Below are positions 1-8,329 of a DNA stretch of 49,686 nucleotides, piece by piece (the first letter of the stretch is position 1; each line of letters begins with the position of its first letter). The translations under genes were made by a program, and so were the position numbers. The stretch is taken from the IMG/VR virus record IMGVR_UViG_3300027291_000152, positions 1 to 49,686 of that record, one strand, 5' to 3'. The stretch comes from a virus. The notes below the pieces were generated by a model that saw only the letters and a program-made list of their open reading frames with translations, was not told the DNA's origin and made no database searches.

Positions 1-127
1 GCGCTGCTTTCAAAAACTCCCAGAAAACAGCCTACATTGAATATCTATTTGAGAGTTCTGACCATCCGGATTCACCCCAGATCACCAGCATTCATGCGGG
101 TTGCAGGAGTTTTGCAGGGCCGACGAA

Positions 128-143
128 TTACCCAATTGGGTAA
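128..143. repeat. 16-base perfect palindrome upstream of cyclophilin gene
   Basis: TTACCCAA is followed directly by its reverse complement TTGGGTAA. The palindrome lies just upstream of the likely promoter of the cyclophilin lipoprotein gene, so it could be an operator. It also overlaps the stop of a 46-codon frame that is open from the window's left edge, which may or may not be the end of a real gene. No regulator for it is visible here. Confidence 0.4.
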
Positions 144-152
144 GCTCTGGGC

Positions 153-180
153 TTGGTGGGTGGAGATCGCCGCATAAAAT
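153..180 (+). promoter_or_regulatory. Candidate sigma-70 promoter for the cyclophilin gene
   Basis: TTGGTG (153-158), a 16-base spacer and TAAAAT (175-180) resemble a sigma-70 promoter ending about 17 bases before the GTG start. The match was made by eye only. Confidence 0.35.
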
Positions 181-196
181 CGGCCAACTTATTTGA

Positions 197-1036
197 GTGC
201 GCAAAAAAATGATCCATCGTGCCTTGTTGGCCCTCTCGACCTGTTTGATCCTGGCCGCTTGTGGGGGCCATTCGGGCTTTCCGCCCAGGATCAATGCCGT
301 CAAGCCTGTCTCCATGCAGTACGGCCAGACCGCGACCGTGCTGGTGGGGGGCAAAGACCTGCGCTTTTCTGTGCAAGTAGACAGCGGGGGTGCCTGCACC
401 GACCCCAGTTACGGCAGCAGCAGCACCACGGAAGTTCTGGAGCTCAATTGCAAGGTGGCCGCCACTGGCGACATGGTCTTGACTTTCAGGGCAGAAAACG
501 GCGATCTGCTGTACCAGACCAGCCTGAACGTGCCCAACCCTCAAGTGAGCCTGATCACCAACCAGGGCAGCATGACGCTGGAGCTCAACCCGATGGCAGC
601 CCCCATTTCGGTGAACAATTTTCTGCAGTACGTGAACAAGGGCTTTTACAAAGACACGCTGTTTCACCGCGTCATCCCCGGCTTTGTGATCCAGGGCGGC
701 GGCTACACCACCGGCATGGTCAAAAAGACAAACCCAAGCGCCCCCATTGTTTTGGAAAGCAACAAAGGCCTGAGCAACCTGCGTGGCACCGTGGCCATGG
801 CCAGAACCGCCGAGCCCAACTCCGCCACGTCGGAGTTCTTTGTCAACTTGGTGGACAACACTTCGCTCGATTACAAAAGCGAGGCGCAGCCAGGTTATGC
901 CGTCTTTGGCACCGTGGTTCAGGGCATGGACGACGTGGTGACCACCATCGCCAGCCAGGCCACAAGCAGGCAAAGTGGCTTTGATGATGTGCCTGTGCAA
1001 GACGTCATCATTTTGTCGGCGCGGCAGATTCGATAA
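197..1036 (+). CDS. Cyclophilin-type peptidyl-prolyl cis-trans isomerase, lipoprotein
   Basis: This gene encodes a 279-residue exported proline isomerase. The N-terminus has a basic MRKK stretch, a hydrophobic core and a lipobox LAAC with the lipidated cysteine at residue 22, so the protein should be anchored to a membrane facing the periplasm. Residues 25-112 form an extra domain of unknown function. The cyclophilin domain runs from about 115 to 275 and keeps the FHRV motif (catalytic Arg about 158) and the QGGG motif (166-169). Cyclophilins catalyse prolyl bond isomerisation in folding proteins. The start is either GTG at 197, which supplies the basic n-region, or ATG at 209; neither has a strong Shine-Dalgarno. 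The 3' end overlaps an antitoxin remnant on the other strand. Confidence 0.88.
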   Translation: MRKKMIHRALLALSTCLILAACGGHSGFPPRINAVKPVSMQYGQTATVLVGGKDLRFSVQVDSGGACTDPSYGSSSTTEVLELNCKVAATGDMVLTFRAENGDLLYQTSLNVPNPQVSLITNQGSMTLELNPMAAPISVNNFLQYVNKGFYKDTLFHRVIPGFVIQGGGYTTGMVKKTNPSAPIVLESNKGLSNLRGTVAMARTAEPNSATSEFFVNLVDNTSLDYKSEAQPGYAVFGTVVQGMDDVVTTIASQATSRQSGFDDVPVQDVIILSARQIR

Positions 1037-1173
1037 GGCGCATTCTCAAATCTGGCGACAAGCATCATGCGCAGCGCATCAGACAGGGTTAATCCCATAG
1101 CGGCCAAAACGACACTGGTCTCTTCTTTGATTTGCTCATCATTAAAGGCCGTATGCCCAATGACTGATCGCAA
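1027..1173 (-). pseudogene. Remnant of a RelB/DinJ-family antitoxin gene
   Basis: Reading the minus strand from 1173, residues 10-47 (FNDEQIKEE, then VLAAMGLTLSDALRMML) closely follow the N-terminal ribbon-helix-helix pattern of RelB/DinJ antitoxins: DEQIK, AVLAAMGL, SDA.R.ML. After about residue 49 the frame runs into the antisense of the cyclophilin gene, and the usual C-terminal toxin-binding part is missing. No toxin gene is next to it. I read it as a decayed antitoxin left by an earlier mobile element beside the integrase. The family call rests on pattern recognition only. Confidence 0.55.
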
Positions 1174-1227
1174 CCCCGTTTACACAGAACTCTCTGCACC
1201 CTTGCTGGCGCGATACCGAATACGACT

Positions 1228-2406
1228 TCAGCCCACTCCAAGGGGCCTGCTGCTCAAGGGTTGAATCACCTCCACGGCGTCGAACAAGCGCTCCCGGCTC
1301 AAGTGGGCGTAACGGCTGGTGGTGCGAATATCCGAATGGCCCAATAACTCCTGCACCTCGTAAATGCTGCGCCCAGCATTGACCAGAAAACTGGCAAAAC
1401 TGTGCCGCAAGTCATGCATCCTCAAATCAGGCATGCCCGCGGCTTTGCGGGCAGTGTCCCAACTATAAAAAATTGAGACGTACGGTTTTTCAGTTTTAGG
1501 GTTCGGAAATATATAGGCTGATGGCTCAAGCGATACGGGACTGGTGTCACGCAAAGCTTTCAGCAAACTCAGAGCCCCGGAAGATAGGGGAACATGGCGA
1601 ATTTTTCCGGATTTTGTTTTGGGAATGCGCCAAGAATTTTTAACAAAATCTATTTCTTGCCACTTGGCTTCCAGAACTTCACGTTTTCTCGCCCCGGTAT
1701 AAATCAAAAAAGGAACAATAAAAGACAACATTTTGTTATCACTGGCATGCACGGCATCAAGTAATTGATTCGCTTGCTCTGCAGATAAAAAACGTTCAAT
1801 TTTATTATTGTCTGATAAGTTTTTTAGTTCTTTTGCTGGATTGCTGTGTACGCCTTCGATTTTCCAGCGAAGTGCCAAAGTGTAGCCATACCGCAGCATG
1901 ACCAACAATCGATTAATTGTGCCCGGTGCGTACGACTTGGTTTGCATTTCTTGAATCAGTCGGGCGATGTCGGGCGGCATTAACTCACCCATAGCCCGAG
2001 GCCCTAAAGTCGGCAAAATGTGATTGCGAATGACCGACTCATCAGTGCCCCAACTGCGTTTGTAGGTTTTGACATAGGGCAAATACTGCTCAACAAAGAA
2101 ATCCCCCAGGGTAGGTCCTGCGCCAAACAGCAACACGGCGTGCGGATCGGCCCCCGAGCGAATTTTGCGCAGCTTATCCCTGGCTTCTGCCCTGGCCTCA
2201 TCCACTGTGATGATTCGGGCATTGCCTAAAGTCATGATCTTTTTGGACTTACCCTCGAAATAGCGCAAGCGAAAAGACATCCGACCGTTGGGCAAGGCGT
2301 CCACATACAAACCCTTGATCAGGGTATCAAACACCTCCCAATGCTTACGATCAGGCGGGCACACCAAAAGATCCACAACAGAATCCGTCAAACGCGCAAC
2401 AGTCAT
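1228..2406 (-). CDS. Tyrosine recombinase / integrase
   Basis: This is a 392-residue site-specific recombinase of the phage/island integrase family. It cuts and rejoins DNA at att sites through a tyrosine-linked intermediate. The N-terminal arm-binding segment (about 20-95, with ADPH) is followed by a SAM-like core-binding domain (about 100-190) and the catalytic domain. The active-site set is complete: Arg240 (TGAR), Lys near 265, His331 and Arg334 (HDLRHSF), His357 (LLGHSD) and Tyr366 (SRYAHL). I chose the ATG at 2406 because GAGG lies 8 bases upstream. An upstream in-frame ATG at 2442 falls inside an inverted repeat. It has no visible excisionase or cargo, and its AT-rich composition differs from the prophage to the right. 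It is probably not that prophage's integrase, since a glycan cluster lies between them. Confidence 0.92.
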   Translation of the reverse strand: MTVARLTDSVVDLLVCPPDRKHWEVFDTLIKGLYVDALPNGRMSFRLRYFEGKSKKIMTLGNARIITVDEARAEARDKLRKIRSGADPHAVLLFGAGPTLGDFFVEQYLPYVKTYKRSWGTDESVIRNHILPTLGPRAMGELMPPDIARLIQEMQTKSYAPGTINRLLVMLRYGYTLALRWKIEGVHSNPAKELKNLSDNNKIERFLSAEQANQLLDAVHASDNKMLSFIVPFLIYTGARKREVLEAKWQEIDFVKNSWRIPKTKSGKIRHVPLSSGALSLLKALRDTSPVSLEPSAYIFPNPKTEKPYVSIFYSWDTARKAAGMPDLRMHDLRHSFASFLVNAGRSIYEVQELLGHSDIRTTSRYAHLSRERLFDAVEVIQPLSSRPLGVG

Positions 2407-2433
2407 AAATAATGCCTCATATTTACAGTCTAA

Positions 2434-2449
2434 GATCTGCATTCAGATC
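2434..2449 (-). promoter_or_regulatory. Inverted repeat upstream of the integrase
   Basis: GATCTG-CATT-CAGATC lies about 28 bases before the integrase start codon. Its position and symmetry fit an operator or transcription-start control site. No cognate regulator is identified. Confidence 0.3.
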
Positions 2450-2528
2450 AATCTGTGCGTCATGCCACTTTAAAAATCAAAAAGCGACCTCCCCCGCTTG
2501 TTCGTTATCTCGAAAAAACGGCGTTGCT

Positions 2529-2543
2529 GAGTCGTTACGACTC
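2529..2543. repeat. 15-base palindrome between integrase and RTX gene
   Basis: GAGTCGT-T-ACGACTC lies in the 176-base gap between the divergent integrase and RTX-like gene. It could be an operator or a recombination core; nothing else supports either role. Confidence 0.3.
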
Positions 2544-2582
2544 TTGTGAATTGAAATGGTGTTCTAAATTTTCATACGAGAA

Positions 2583-5500
2583 ATGCTCCTTGTTTCTGCA
2601 ATCCATATTGATCCGCTCACTACAGGTACAGACAACATCCCCGGCGGTGCTGGTAATGACACCATCACCGCTGTGTTGCAAGCTGCTGGTGCCACCGGCA
2701 CAACAGTTGCCCCCGGCGACGTGGTCAACGGCGGTGCGGGCACTGACACCCTGAGCATCGCAGTTGCTGGCGCATTGGGCGCTGACTACACTTTGTCCGC
2801 CATCCAAACAAGCGGCGTTGAAAAAGTTCTGTTGAACAACTTTGACACTGCTGCATCCAACAACATCGTCGACACAGCCTTGATGACTGGCTTGACCACG
2901 GTTGGTCTGTCAGCTTCTGATGCTGCTGGCGACACAATTTTCACTGGCCTGAATGGCTTGGTCGGCGCTGAAATCCGTAACGGCTCTGGCGACCTGACTT
3001 TGACTTACAACGCTGCTGTCGTTGCTGGCGCTGCTGATACCCAAGCTGTGACCGTTTCTAACCTGTCTGCTGGTACTTTCACAGCCGACGGCGCTGAAAC
3101 CATCGCTATCACCTCCGAATTGGTCAAATCCACTTTGACTAACGTGGCTTCCAACTCCTTGAAGACCATCACTGTTGCTGGCGCTGCTGACCTGACCATC
3201 AGCACGGCCTTGACTACCGCCACCATAGACGCTTCCGCTGCTACTGGTGCTGTGTCTGTAAAACTGGGTACCGCCACACAAAAAGTCACTACAGGCGCTG
3301 GCAACGACACCATCGACGCTGCTGGCACATTGTCTAACGCTGACACGATTGTTGGTGGTGCAGGCACCGATACATTGAAGTTGTCCGTTGGTAACGCCAC
3401 TGTTGCAGTGGGTACTTCGGCTTCCAAAGGTGACTTGTTCAACGTTTCTGGCGTTGAAGTTATCGACATCGCTTCTACCAACGACGCTGCAACTCTGAAC
3501 TTGGACAACACCACAGGTGTATCAACTGCCGTTGCTGCTTCTAACGTAGGTGTATTTGGTGTAGACGGTACAACCGAAACTGATGGTGATACCGTGACAT
3601 TCGTTTTGAATGGCATCTCATACACAACAGGTGCGAGAACCGCCGGTGGTGCCGCAATTGACGATACCTATGAGGGCCTCGTAACTCAGAAAATCAACAC
3701 GATCACTGGCTTTACAGCCGTCCAAGGCACAAACTTGGTTACCATCACTAACACTTCTGGATCTTCAGAGGCGGTTGAGTTTGGCGGTTTGGCAATTACG
3801 GGCACTGGTACTGTTGCTGCGACAGGCACAACCGGTTACACGAACGTAGCTTTCACCAACGTCACCACACAAGCTATTGACGTCTACTCTGCCGACGCAG
3901 TGACTGCTTCGTTGAAAGACGCTTCAGGTACTACTGACGTTTTGGCTGTTAACCTCAAGACATTGTCTGCTGACAAAGGCTTTGACCAAGCCATCGGCAC
4001 GATCACTGCCAACAACATCGAGACCATCAACCTCGGCGTGACAGGCATGACAGACGGCAAGATCAAAACCGTTGCTGCTTTGACTGGCAACGCTGTTAAA
4101 ACACTGAACATCACAGGCGACTCTGACCTGACGATCACTGCCTTCACAAGCTCGACTGCTCTGACAACCATCGACGGTTCGACAGCTTCTGGCGACCTGA
4201 TCTTGTCCGCAGCTCCGGCAGCAAAAGACCAGTCCATCAAAACCGGCTCTGGCAACGACACCATCAACATGGGCGCGTTCTTGACAGCCGCTGATACCAT
4301 CGATGGCGGTGCTAACAACGTCGCATCAGGCGGAACTTCTGTTGGTAAAGATACACTGACTGCCACTGGCAACGTGGGTACAACCAACACTGCCGCTGCT
4401 CTGAAAATCAGCAACGTGGAAACCATCACAGTTGCTGTGGGTGGCGCTGCAACAACCAACATCGACGCCGCTGGCATCGTTGGTGCAGAAAGCATTGCTT
4501 TCAGCGCTACAAGCGGCACCGTTAAGGTCACCAACTTGGCTGCTGCAACCAAAATTGGAGTGGGTACAACAACAAACGAAATGGTTGGCACTTTGGACTT
4601 GGCTTTGGCCGATGCCACCGGTGCTACTGACGCCATCAGCTTGGTTTACTCGACAGGTACGGACACTTCTGCAACAACCATTGTTAAAGTGGCCGCCGCA
4701 GTTGAGACACTGAACATTGCTGCAACGACTGAGTCTGCAAACACGACCACTCAGACCATTACAAGCACTGATCTCGCCTCTAAGAACATTGTGGTGACTT
4801 CCGGTCACGCCAACGACACACTGGCACTGGGTACTCTGAACGCAGCAACAACCAACGTTGACGCTTCTGTCTACGCAGGTATCTTGACAGCAACAACTGC
4901 CGCTACAGGCGCAGTAACTCTTTCTGCTAAGGGTGGTTTGGCCCACAACCTCGTTGCAGGTGCTGGCGCTGACACAATCTCTTTGGTTGGTGCAAACGGT
5001 ACTGCTGCTCCTACGCTGAACGGCAACGGTGGAACTGACGTTCTGAACATCAACCTTGACAACGCTGCTTCTGACTTCACAAACGTCAGCAACATCGAAA
5101 CCATCAACGTGACGGTCTCTGGCAACAAGCAAGCTGGTTTCAATAACGGCACAGCCGACAACGGCTTGAACGCTGCAACAACAGTTAACGTTTTGGGTGG
5201 CGACACATTGTCAACATTCACTATCGGTACGGCCGCATCTTTGGATGATGACGCAACTGGCACCACCTTGAAGTTGGATGCTTCCTCCTTTGCTGGCGCC
5301 ATTGACATCGCTGTTGCTTCTGATGCATTTGACGCTGAATTGTCTATCTTGGCTGGCGCAATGACTACCGACAAAGTGTCGATCATCATCGCCGGAACAG
5401 ACAACAAAGTGGCTTTGATGTCTGGTGTGGAAACACTGACAGTTTCTTCGACAAACAACGACGTCGACGCAGCCGTTGATCTGACGAACGTGACTGGATT

Positions 5501-6731
5501 GGTGACACTGAACACAACGTTCGTGACAACAACCAACGCCGACCAAATCAAGGTTGATAAATTGGCTGCTGGTGTTGCCGTTAAAGCAACTTTGGCAACT
5601 GCTGCCGATAATTTGGTGGTTAATTTGGCCTCTGTATCAGGTACATCCGATGTGTTGGGTCTGGAAGTTGTTGAATTCGGTGATGCTGGTGTAACTAACG
5701 AGCAATTGAACTTCGACGCCGCTGGCATTGAAACTCTGAACCTGAAGATGAGCAACGCCAACGCTGGTCGTTTGCTGCTTGACGGTGTGACTGCAACCAC
5801 TGGCTCCACAGTGACGGTTAACGTCTCAGGCACTGGTGTAGCCGAGTTGAACTCCTTGTCCTCTTCAATCACAACCGTTGTTTCAACTGGTACAGGCGCT
5901 TTGACCATTGCTGCTGCTGACCGTACAGCCTCTGCCATGACCATCACTGGTGGTGAAGGTGGTGACGCGATCGCTCTGCGCAACTCTAGCGACGTGCTGA
6001 CCGGTGGTTTGGGTACCGATACATTGACAGTCTCCTTCGGCGCCATCTTGGGTGGTATCGAAGTCAACTTGGGTGCAACAGACCAAGTGGTGTCGCTCAA
6101 CGGTTCTAGCAACGCAGCAGTTCAGACTGGCTTTGAAAACGTCAACTTGAATGCATTCACAGGCTTCGGCGCTGTGGTGACAGGTTCTACCGGTGCCAAC
6201 ACGATTGTGGGTACAGTGCTTGCTGACCAGATCACATCTGGCAACGGTGCTGACACTATCACGGCTGGTGGTGGTAACGACACAATCGATCTGACTGAAA
6301 CCACAGCCGCTGCTGACACAGTTATTTTTGCTGACACTGCTGCGAATAACGGTGTTGACACGATAACTGGTTTCGGCGCTACAAACGACATTCTGAACCT
6401 GGATGCATTTGAGGCAGATGCAGCTGGTGACGAAGTATTGATTGCAGCAGGTGCCGCAACTACTACTGCTGGTCGTGTTTATTATCTCGGTGGTTTGGCA
6501 GCCGGTGACGCAGATGGCACTACAGCTGCTGCTGCTGCTATTACTGCTGGTGCAACTTGGACTAACGCCAACGTGACAGCATTTGTCGTACTTTCTGACA
6601 ACAACTCAACTGCAATTTATTCGTGGACTGATGCAGCAGGTGCCGGTGCAGCTGCAGGTGAGTTGACTTTGGTTGGCACGATTGATGCTGCGATGACATC
6701 GGCTCAATTGGCCACCGCAATTGTTGTCTGA
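2583..6731 (+). CDS. RTX / S-layer-like beta-strand repeat protein, probably 5'-truncated
   Basis: The 1,382-residue product is very rich in Thr, Ala, Asn, Val and Asp and appears free of Cys. It has repeated beta-strand blocks punctuated by calcium-binding RTX-type nonapeptides such as GGAGNDTI (start), TGAGNDTI, TGSGNDTI, and GNGADTI/GGGNDTI near residue 1,220. The C-terminal region (DTITGFG onward) resembles type I secretion targeting domains, so it is probably a secreted surface layer or adhesin. There is no signal peptide, as expected for type I export. It starts abruptly in an RTX repeat: a stop lies at 2565-2567, the ATG at 2583 has only a weak GAG upstream, and the N-terminal anchoring module usual in such proteins is absent. 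The gene may have been cut by the neighbouring integrase element. Codon use is more AT-rich than the prophage. The methyl- and glycosyltransferases downstream could modify it. Confidence 0.75.
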   Translation: MLLVSAIHIDPLTTGTDNIPGGAGNDTITAVLQAAGATGTTVAPGDVVNGGAGTDTLSIAVAGALGADYTLSAIQTSGVEKVLLNNFDTAASNNIVDTALMTGLTTVGLSASDAAGDTIFTGLNGLVGAEIRNGSGDLTLTYNAAVVAGAADTQAVTVSNLSAGTFTADGAETIAITSELVKSTLTNVASNSLKTITVAGAADLTISTALTTATIDASAATGAVSVKLGTATQKVTTGAGNDTIDAAGTLSNADTIVGGAGTDTLKLSVGNATVAVGTSASKGDLFNVSGVEVIDIASTNDAATLNLDNTTGVSTAVAASNVGVFGVDGTTETDGDTVTFVLNGISYTTGARTAGGAAIDDTYEGLVTQKINTITGFTAVQGTNLVTITNTSGSSEAVEFGGLAITGTGTVAATGTTGYTNVAFTNVTTQAIDVYSADAVTASLKDASGTTDVLAVNLKTLSADKGFDQAIGTITANNIETINLGVTGMTDGKIKTVAALTGNAVKTLNITGDSDLTITAFTSSTALTTIDGSTASGDLILSAAPAAKDQSIKTGSGNDTINMGAFLTAADTIDGGANNVASGGTSVGKDTLTATGNVGTTNTAAALKISNVETITVAVGGAATTNIDAAGIVGAESIAFSATSGTVKVTNLAAATKIGVGTTTNEMVGTLDLALADATGATDAISLVYSTGTDTSATTIVKVAAAVETLNIAATTESANTTTQTITSTDLASKNIVVTSGHANDTLALGTLNAATTNVDASVYAGILTATTAATGAVTLSAKGGLAHNLVAGAGADTISLVGANGTAAPTLNGNGGTDVLNINLDNAASDFTNVSNIETINVTVSGNKQAGFNNGTADNGLNAATTVNVLGGDTLSTFTIGTAASLDDDATGTTLKLDASSFAGAIDIAVASDAFDAELSILAGAMTTDKVSIIIAGTDNKVALMSGVETLTVSSTNNDVDAAVDLTNVTGLVTLNTTFVTTTNADQIKVDKLAAGVAVKATLATAADNLVVNLASVSGTSDVLGLEVVEFGDAGVTNEQLNFDAAGIETLNLKMSNANAGRLLLDGVTATTGSTVTVNVSGTGVAELNSLSSSITTVVSTGTGALTIAAADRTASAMTITGGEGGDAIALRNSSDVLTGGLGTDTLTVSFGAILGGIEVNLGATDQVVSLNGSSNAAVQTGFENVNLNAFTGFGAVVTGSTGANTIVGTVLADQITSGNGADTITAGGGNDTIDLTETTAAADTVIFADTAANNGVDTITGFGATNDILNLDAFEADAAGDEVLIAAGAATTTAGRVYYLGGLAAGDADGTTAAAAAITAGATWTNANVTAFVVLSDNNSTAIYSWTDAAGAGAAAGELTLVGTIDAAMTSAQLATAIVV

Positions 6732-6781
6732 TGAATTTAACTGCTTAAAAGAGTGATTTGTTAAGGTTTTAAACCTTCCGA

Positions 6782-6812
6782 CCCCACCCCTCACAAGGGG
6801 GTGGGGTTTTTT
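6782..6812 (+). terminator. Rho-independent terminator after the RTX-like gene
   Basis: A perfect 9-bp stem (CCCCACCCC with GGGGTGGGG), a 7-base loop and six T residues form a textbook intrinsic terminator 50 bases after the stop codon. It separates the RTX-like gene from the glycan cluster. Confidence 0.93.
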
Positions 6813-6849
6813 CTAAGCGCAACCCTTTTGCCTTTAGACAAAACCCCAT

Positions 6850-7455
6850 ATGAAATCCTTTCTGCACGTCGGCTGTGGCCCCAAGCGCAAAGACCGAACG
6901 ACTAAGGGCTTGAACACGCCTGACTGGTCAGAAATCCGCCTCGACATCGATGCCTCAGTTCAACCCGATGTCATTGGCACCATGACCGACATGTCGGCCG
7001 TTGCCACAGCGTCTGTGGATGCTGTCTTTTCTTCTCACAACATCGAACACCTGTACCCGCACGAGGTTCCACTGGCTTTGTCTGAGTTCTTGCGCGTGCT
7101 CAAGCCCGATGGCTTCTTTGTGGTCACTTGCCCTGACCTGCAAAGCGTTTGCAAGCTGATTGCCGAAGACAAGCTCACCGAAGCGGCTTACACCAGCCCC
7201 GCTGGACCCATTGCTCCCATCGATATTTTGTATGGCCTGCGCTCATCCATGGCCCAAGGCAATCTGTACATGGCGCACCGCTGTGGCTTTACGCAAAAGG
7301 TGTTGACAGCAACCCTTCAAGCGGCTGGTTTCAAGTCGGTGGCCACCATGGCCCGCCCCCACCCCTACTTTGACCTTTGGGCGGTGGGCAGCAAGCAAGT
7401 ACTTCCGCAAGATCAAATGAAAGCACTGGCCGTTGCGCACATGACGCCGCTGTAA
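6850..7455 (+). CDS. Class I SAM-dependent methyltransferase
   Basis: This 201-residue protein has the Rossmann-fold layout of Methyltransf_11-type enzymes: motif I HVGCGPK at residues 6-12, an acidic strand (LDID) that would hold the SAM ribose, and a post-motif segment SHNIEHLYPHEV followed by LRVLKPDGFFVVTCPD. Such enzymes move a methyl group from SAM to small molecules or sugars. It is the first gene of a same-strand run of methyl- and glycosyltransferases with gaps of about 20-30 bases or overlaps. A role in modifying a surface glycan or lipid precursor is therefore likely but inferred from context. The substrate cannot be read from the sequence. Confidence 0.85.
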   Translation: MKSFLHVGCGPKRKDRTTKGLNTPDWSEIRLDIDASVQPDVIGTMTDMSAVATASVDAVFSSHNIEHLYPHEVPLALSEFLRVLKPDGFFVVTCPDLQSVCKLIAEDKLTEAAYTSPAGPIAPIDILYGLRSSMAQGNLYMAHRCGFTQKVLTATLQAAGFKSVATMARPHPYFDLWAVGSKQVLPQDQMKALAVAHMTPL

Positions 7456-7482
7456 CTTGCCGAAAGGCCACCCAAGAGCCCC

Positions 7483-8310
7483 ATGACCGCAGAAAGCATC
7501 AATTCGCAGGTTCACCAGCAACTGCAAAATATTCTTGTCCAGGCAACTCAGGGCAACGCGGCTGAGCAAGCGCAGTTGAACAACGCACTGCGTCTGCTGT
7601 CCAAGTGGCGCTCTGTACTGATTCAAAACACTCTGCTCCAACAGCAAGGCACCATCGTCATGCAAGGGCCTTTGCAGGGCTTGAACTTCTTGCCTCAATC
7701 GGCCGAGGGTTGTCACATCGCCAAGCTGCTGGGTTGTTACGAGCAGCCATTGCAACCTTTCATTGAAGCGGCCATAGCTGCTGGCTACCCCACCATCTTG
7801 AACATCGGTTGCGCAGAGGGTTACTACACCGTGGGCATGGCGCTTCGCATGCCAAACACCCGTGTGCTGGCCCATGACCTCAACCCCAAGGCGCAAGAAG
7901 TTTGTGCAGAGCTGGCTCACAAAAACCAAGTCTCTGACCGTGTTGCCGTGGGCAGCTTGTTTTCCCCGGCTGACTTTGCAGCTTATGAGGGCCAAAAGTT
8001 GCTCTTGATGTGCGACATCGAAGGCGCAGAGCGTGAGTTGCTTGATCCTGTCCTCGCTCCAGCGCTCAAGGGCATGGACATCATCGTCGAGAGCCACGAA
8101 TGCCTGATCACGGGCGTTACGCAGTTGCTCATTGACCGCTTCAAGGATTCCCACCAGATCACGCTGGTGCAAGACGACGGTCAACGTCAATTGGTCACCC
8201 CACCGGCATGGTTTCTGAACTTGGCTCACCTGGACCAGTTGCTGGCCACATGGGAGTGGCGATCAGGACCTACGCCTTGGCTTGTGATGAAGCCAAAGTC
8301 ACCGCGGTAA
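7483..8310 (+). CDS. FkbM-like SAM methyltransferase
   Basis: The 275-residue product has a helical N-terminal region (1-95) and a methyltransferase core with motif I ILNIGCAEG at 105-113, a strand LAHDLNP and CDIEGAERELL, the acidic-loop pattern typical of FkbM-family O-methyltransferases. It lies 27 bases after the previous methyltransferase and 19 bases before a glycosyltransferase, so all are probably co-transcribed. By family and context it would methylate a sugar or other surface-polymer precursor in the cytoplasm. The exact acceptor is unknown. Confidence 0.8.
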   Translation: MTAESINSQVHQQLQNILVQATQGNAAEQAQLNNALRLLSKWRSVLIQNTLLQQQGTIVMQGPLQGLNFLPQSAEGCHIAKLLGCYEQPLQPFIEAAIAAGYPTILNIGCAEGYYTVGMALRMPNTRVLAHDLNPKAQEVCAELAHKNQVSDRVAVGSLFSPADFAAYEGQKLLLMCDIEGAERELLDPVLAPALKGMDIIVESHECLITGVTQLLIDRFKDSHQITLVQDDGQRQLVTPPAWFLNLAHLDQLLATWEWRSGPTPWLVMKPKSPR

Positions 8311-8329
8311 GTGATTCACCGGTGACCCC

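Noticed and set aside
1228-2406. Integrase assigned to the prophage starting near 11.9 kb
   Set aside because: Nine kilobases of surface-protein and glycan genes with host-like composition separate them; no att repeat linking them was found.
5510-5522. GAACACAACGTTC in the RTX gene as a repressor operator
   Set aside because: The spacer is five bases and it lies in the middle of a coding repeat.
4871-6112. 413-residue open frame antisense to the RTX-like gene
   Set aside because: It mirrors the repetitive codons of the RTX gene, has low-complexity Val/Pro/Ser composition and no ribosome site or family pattern.
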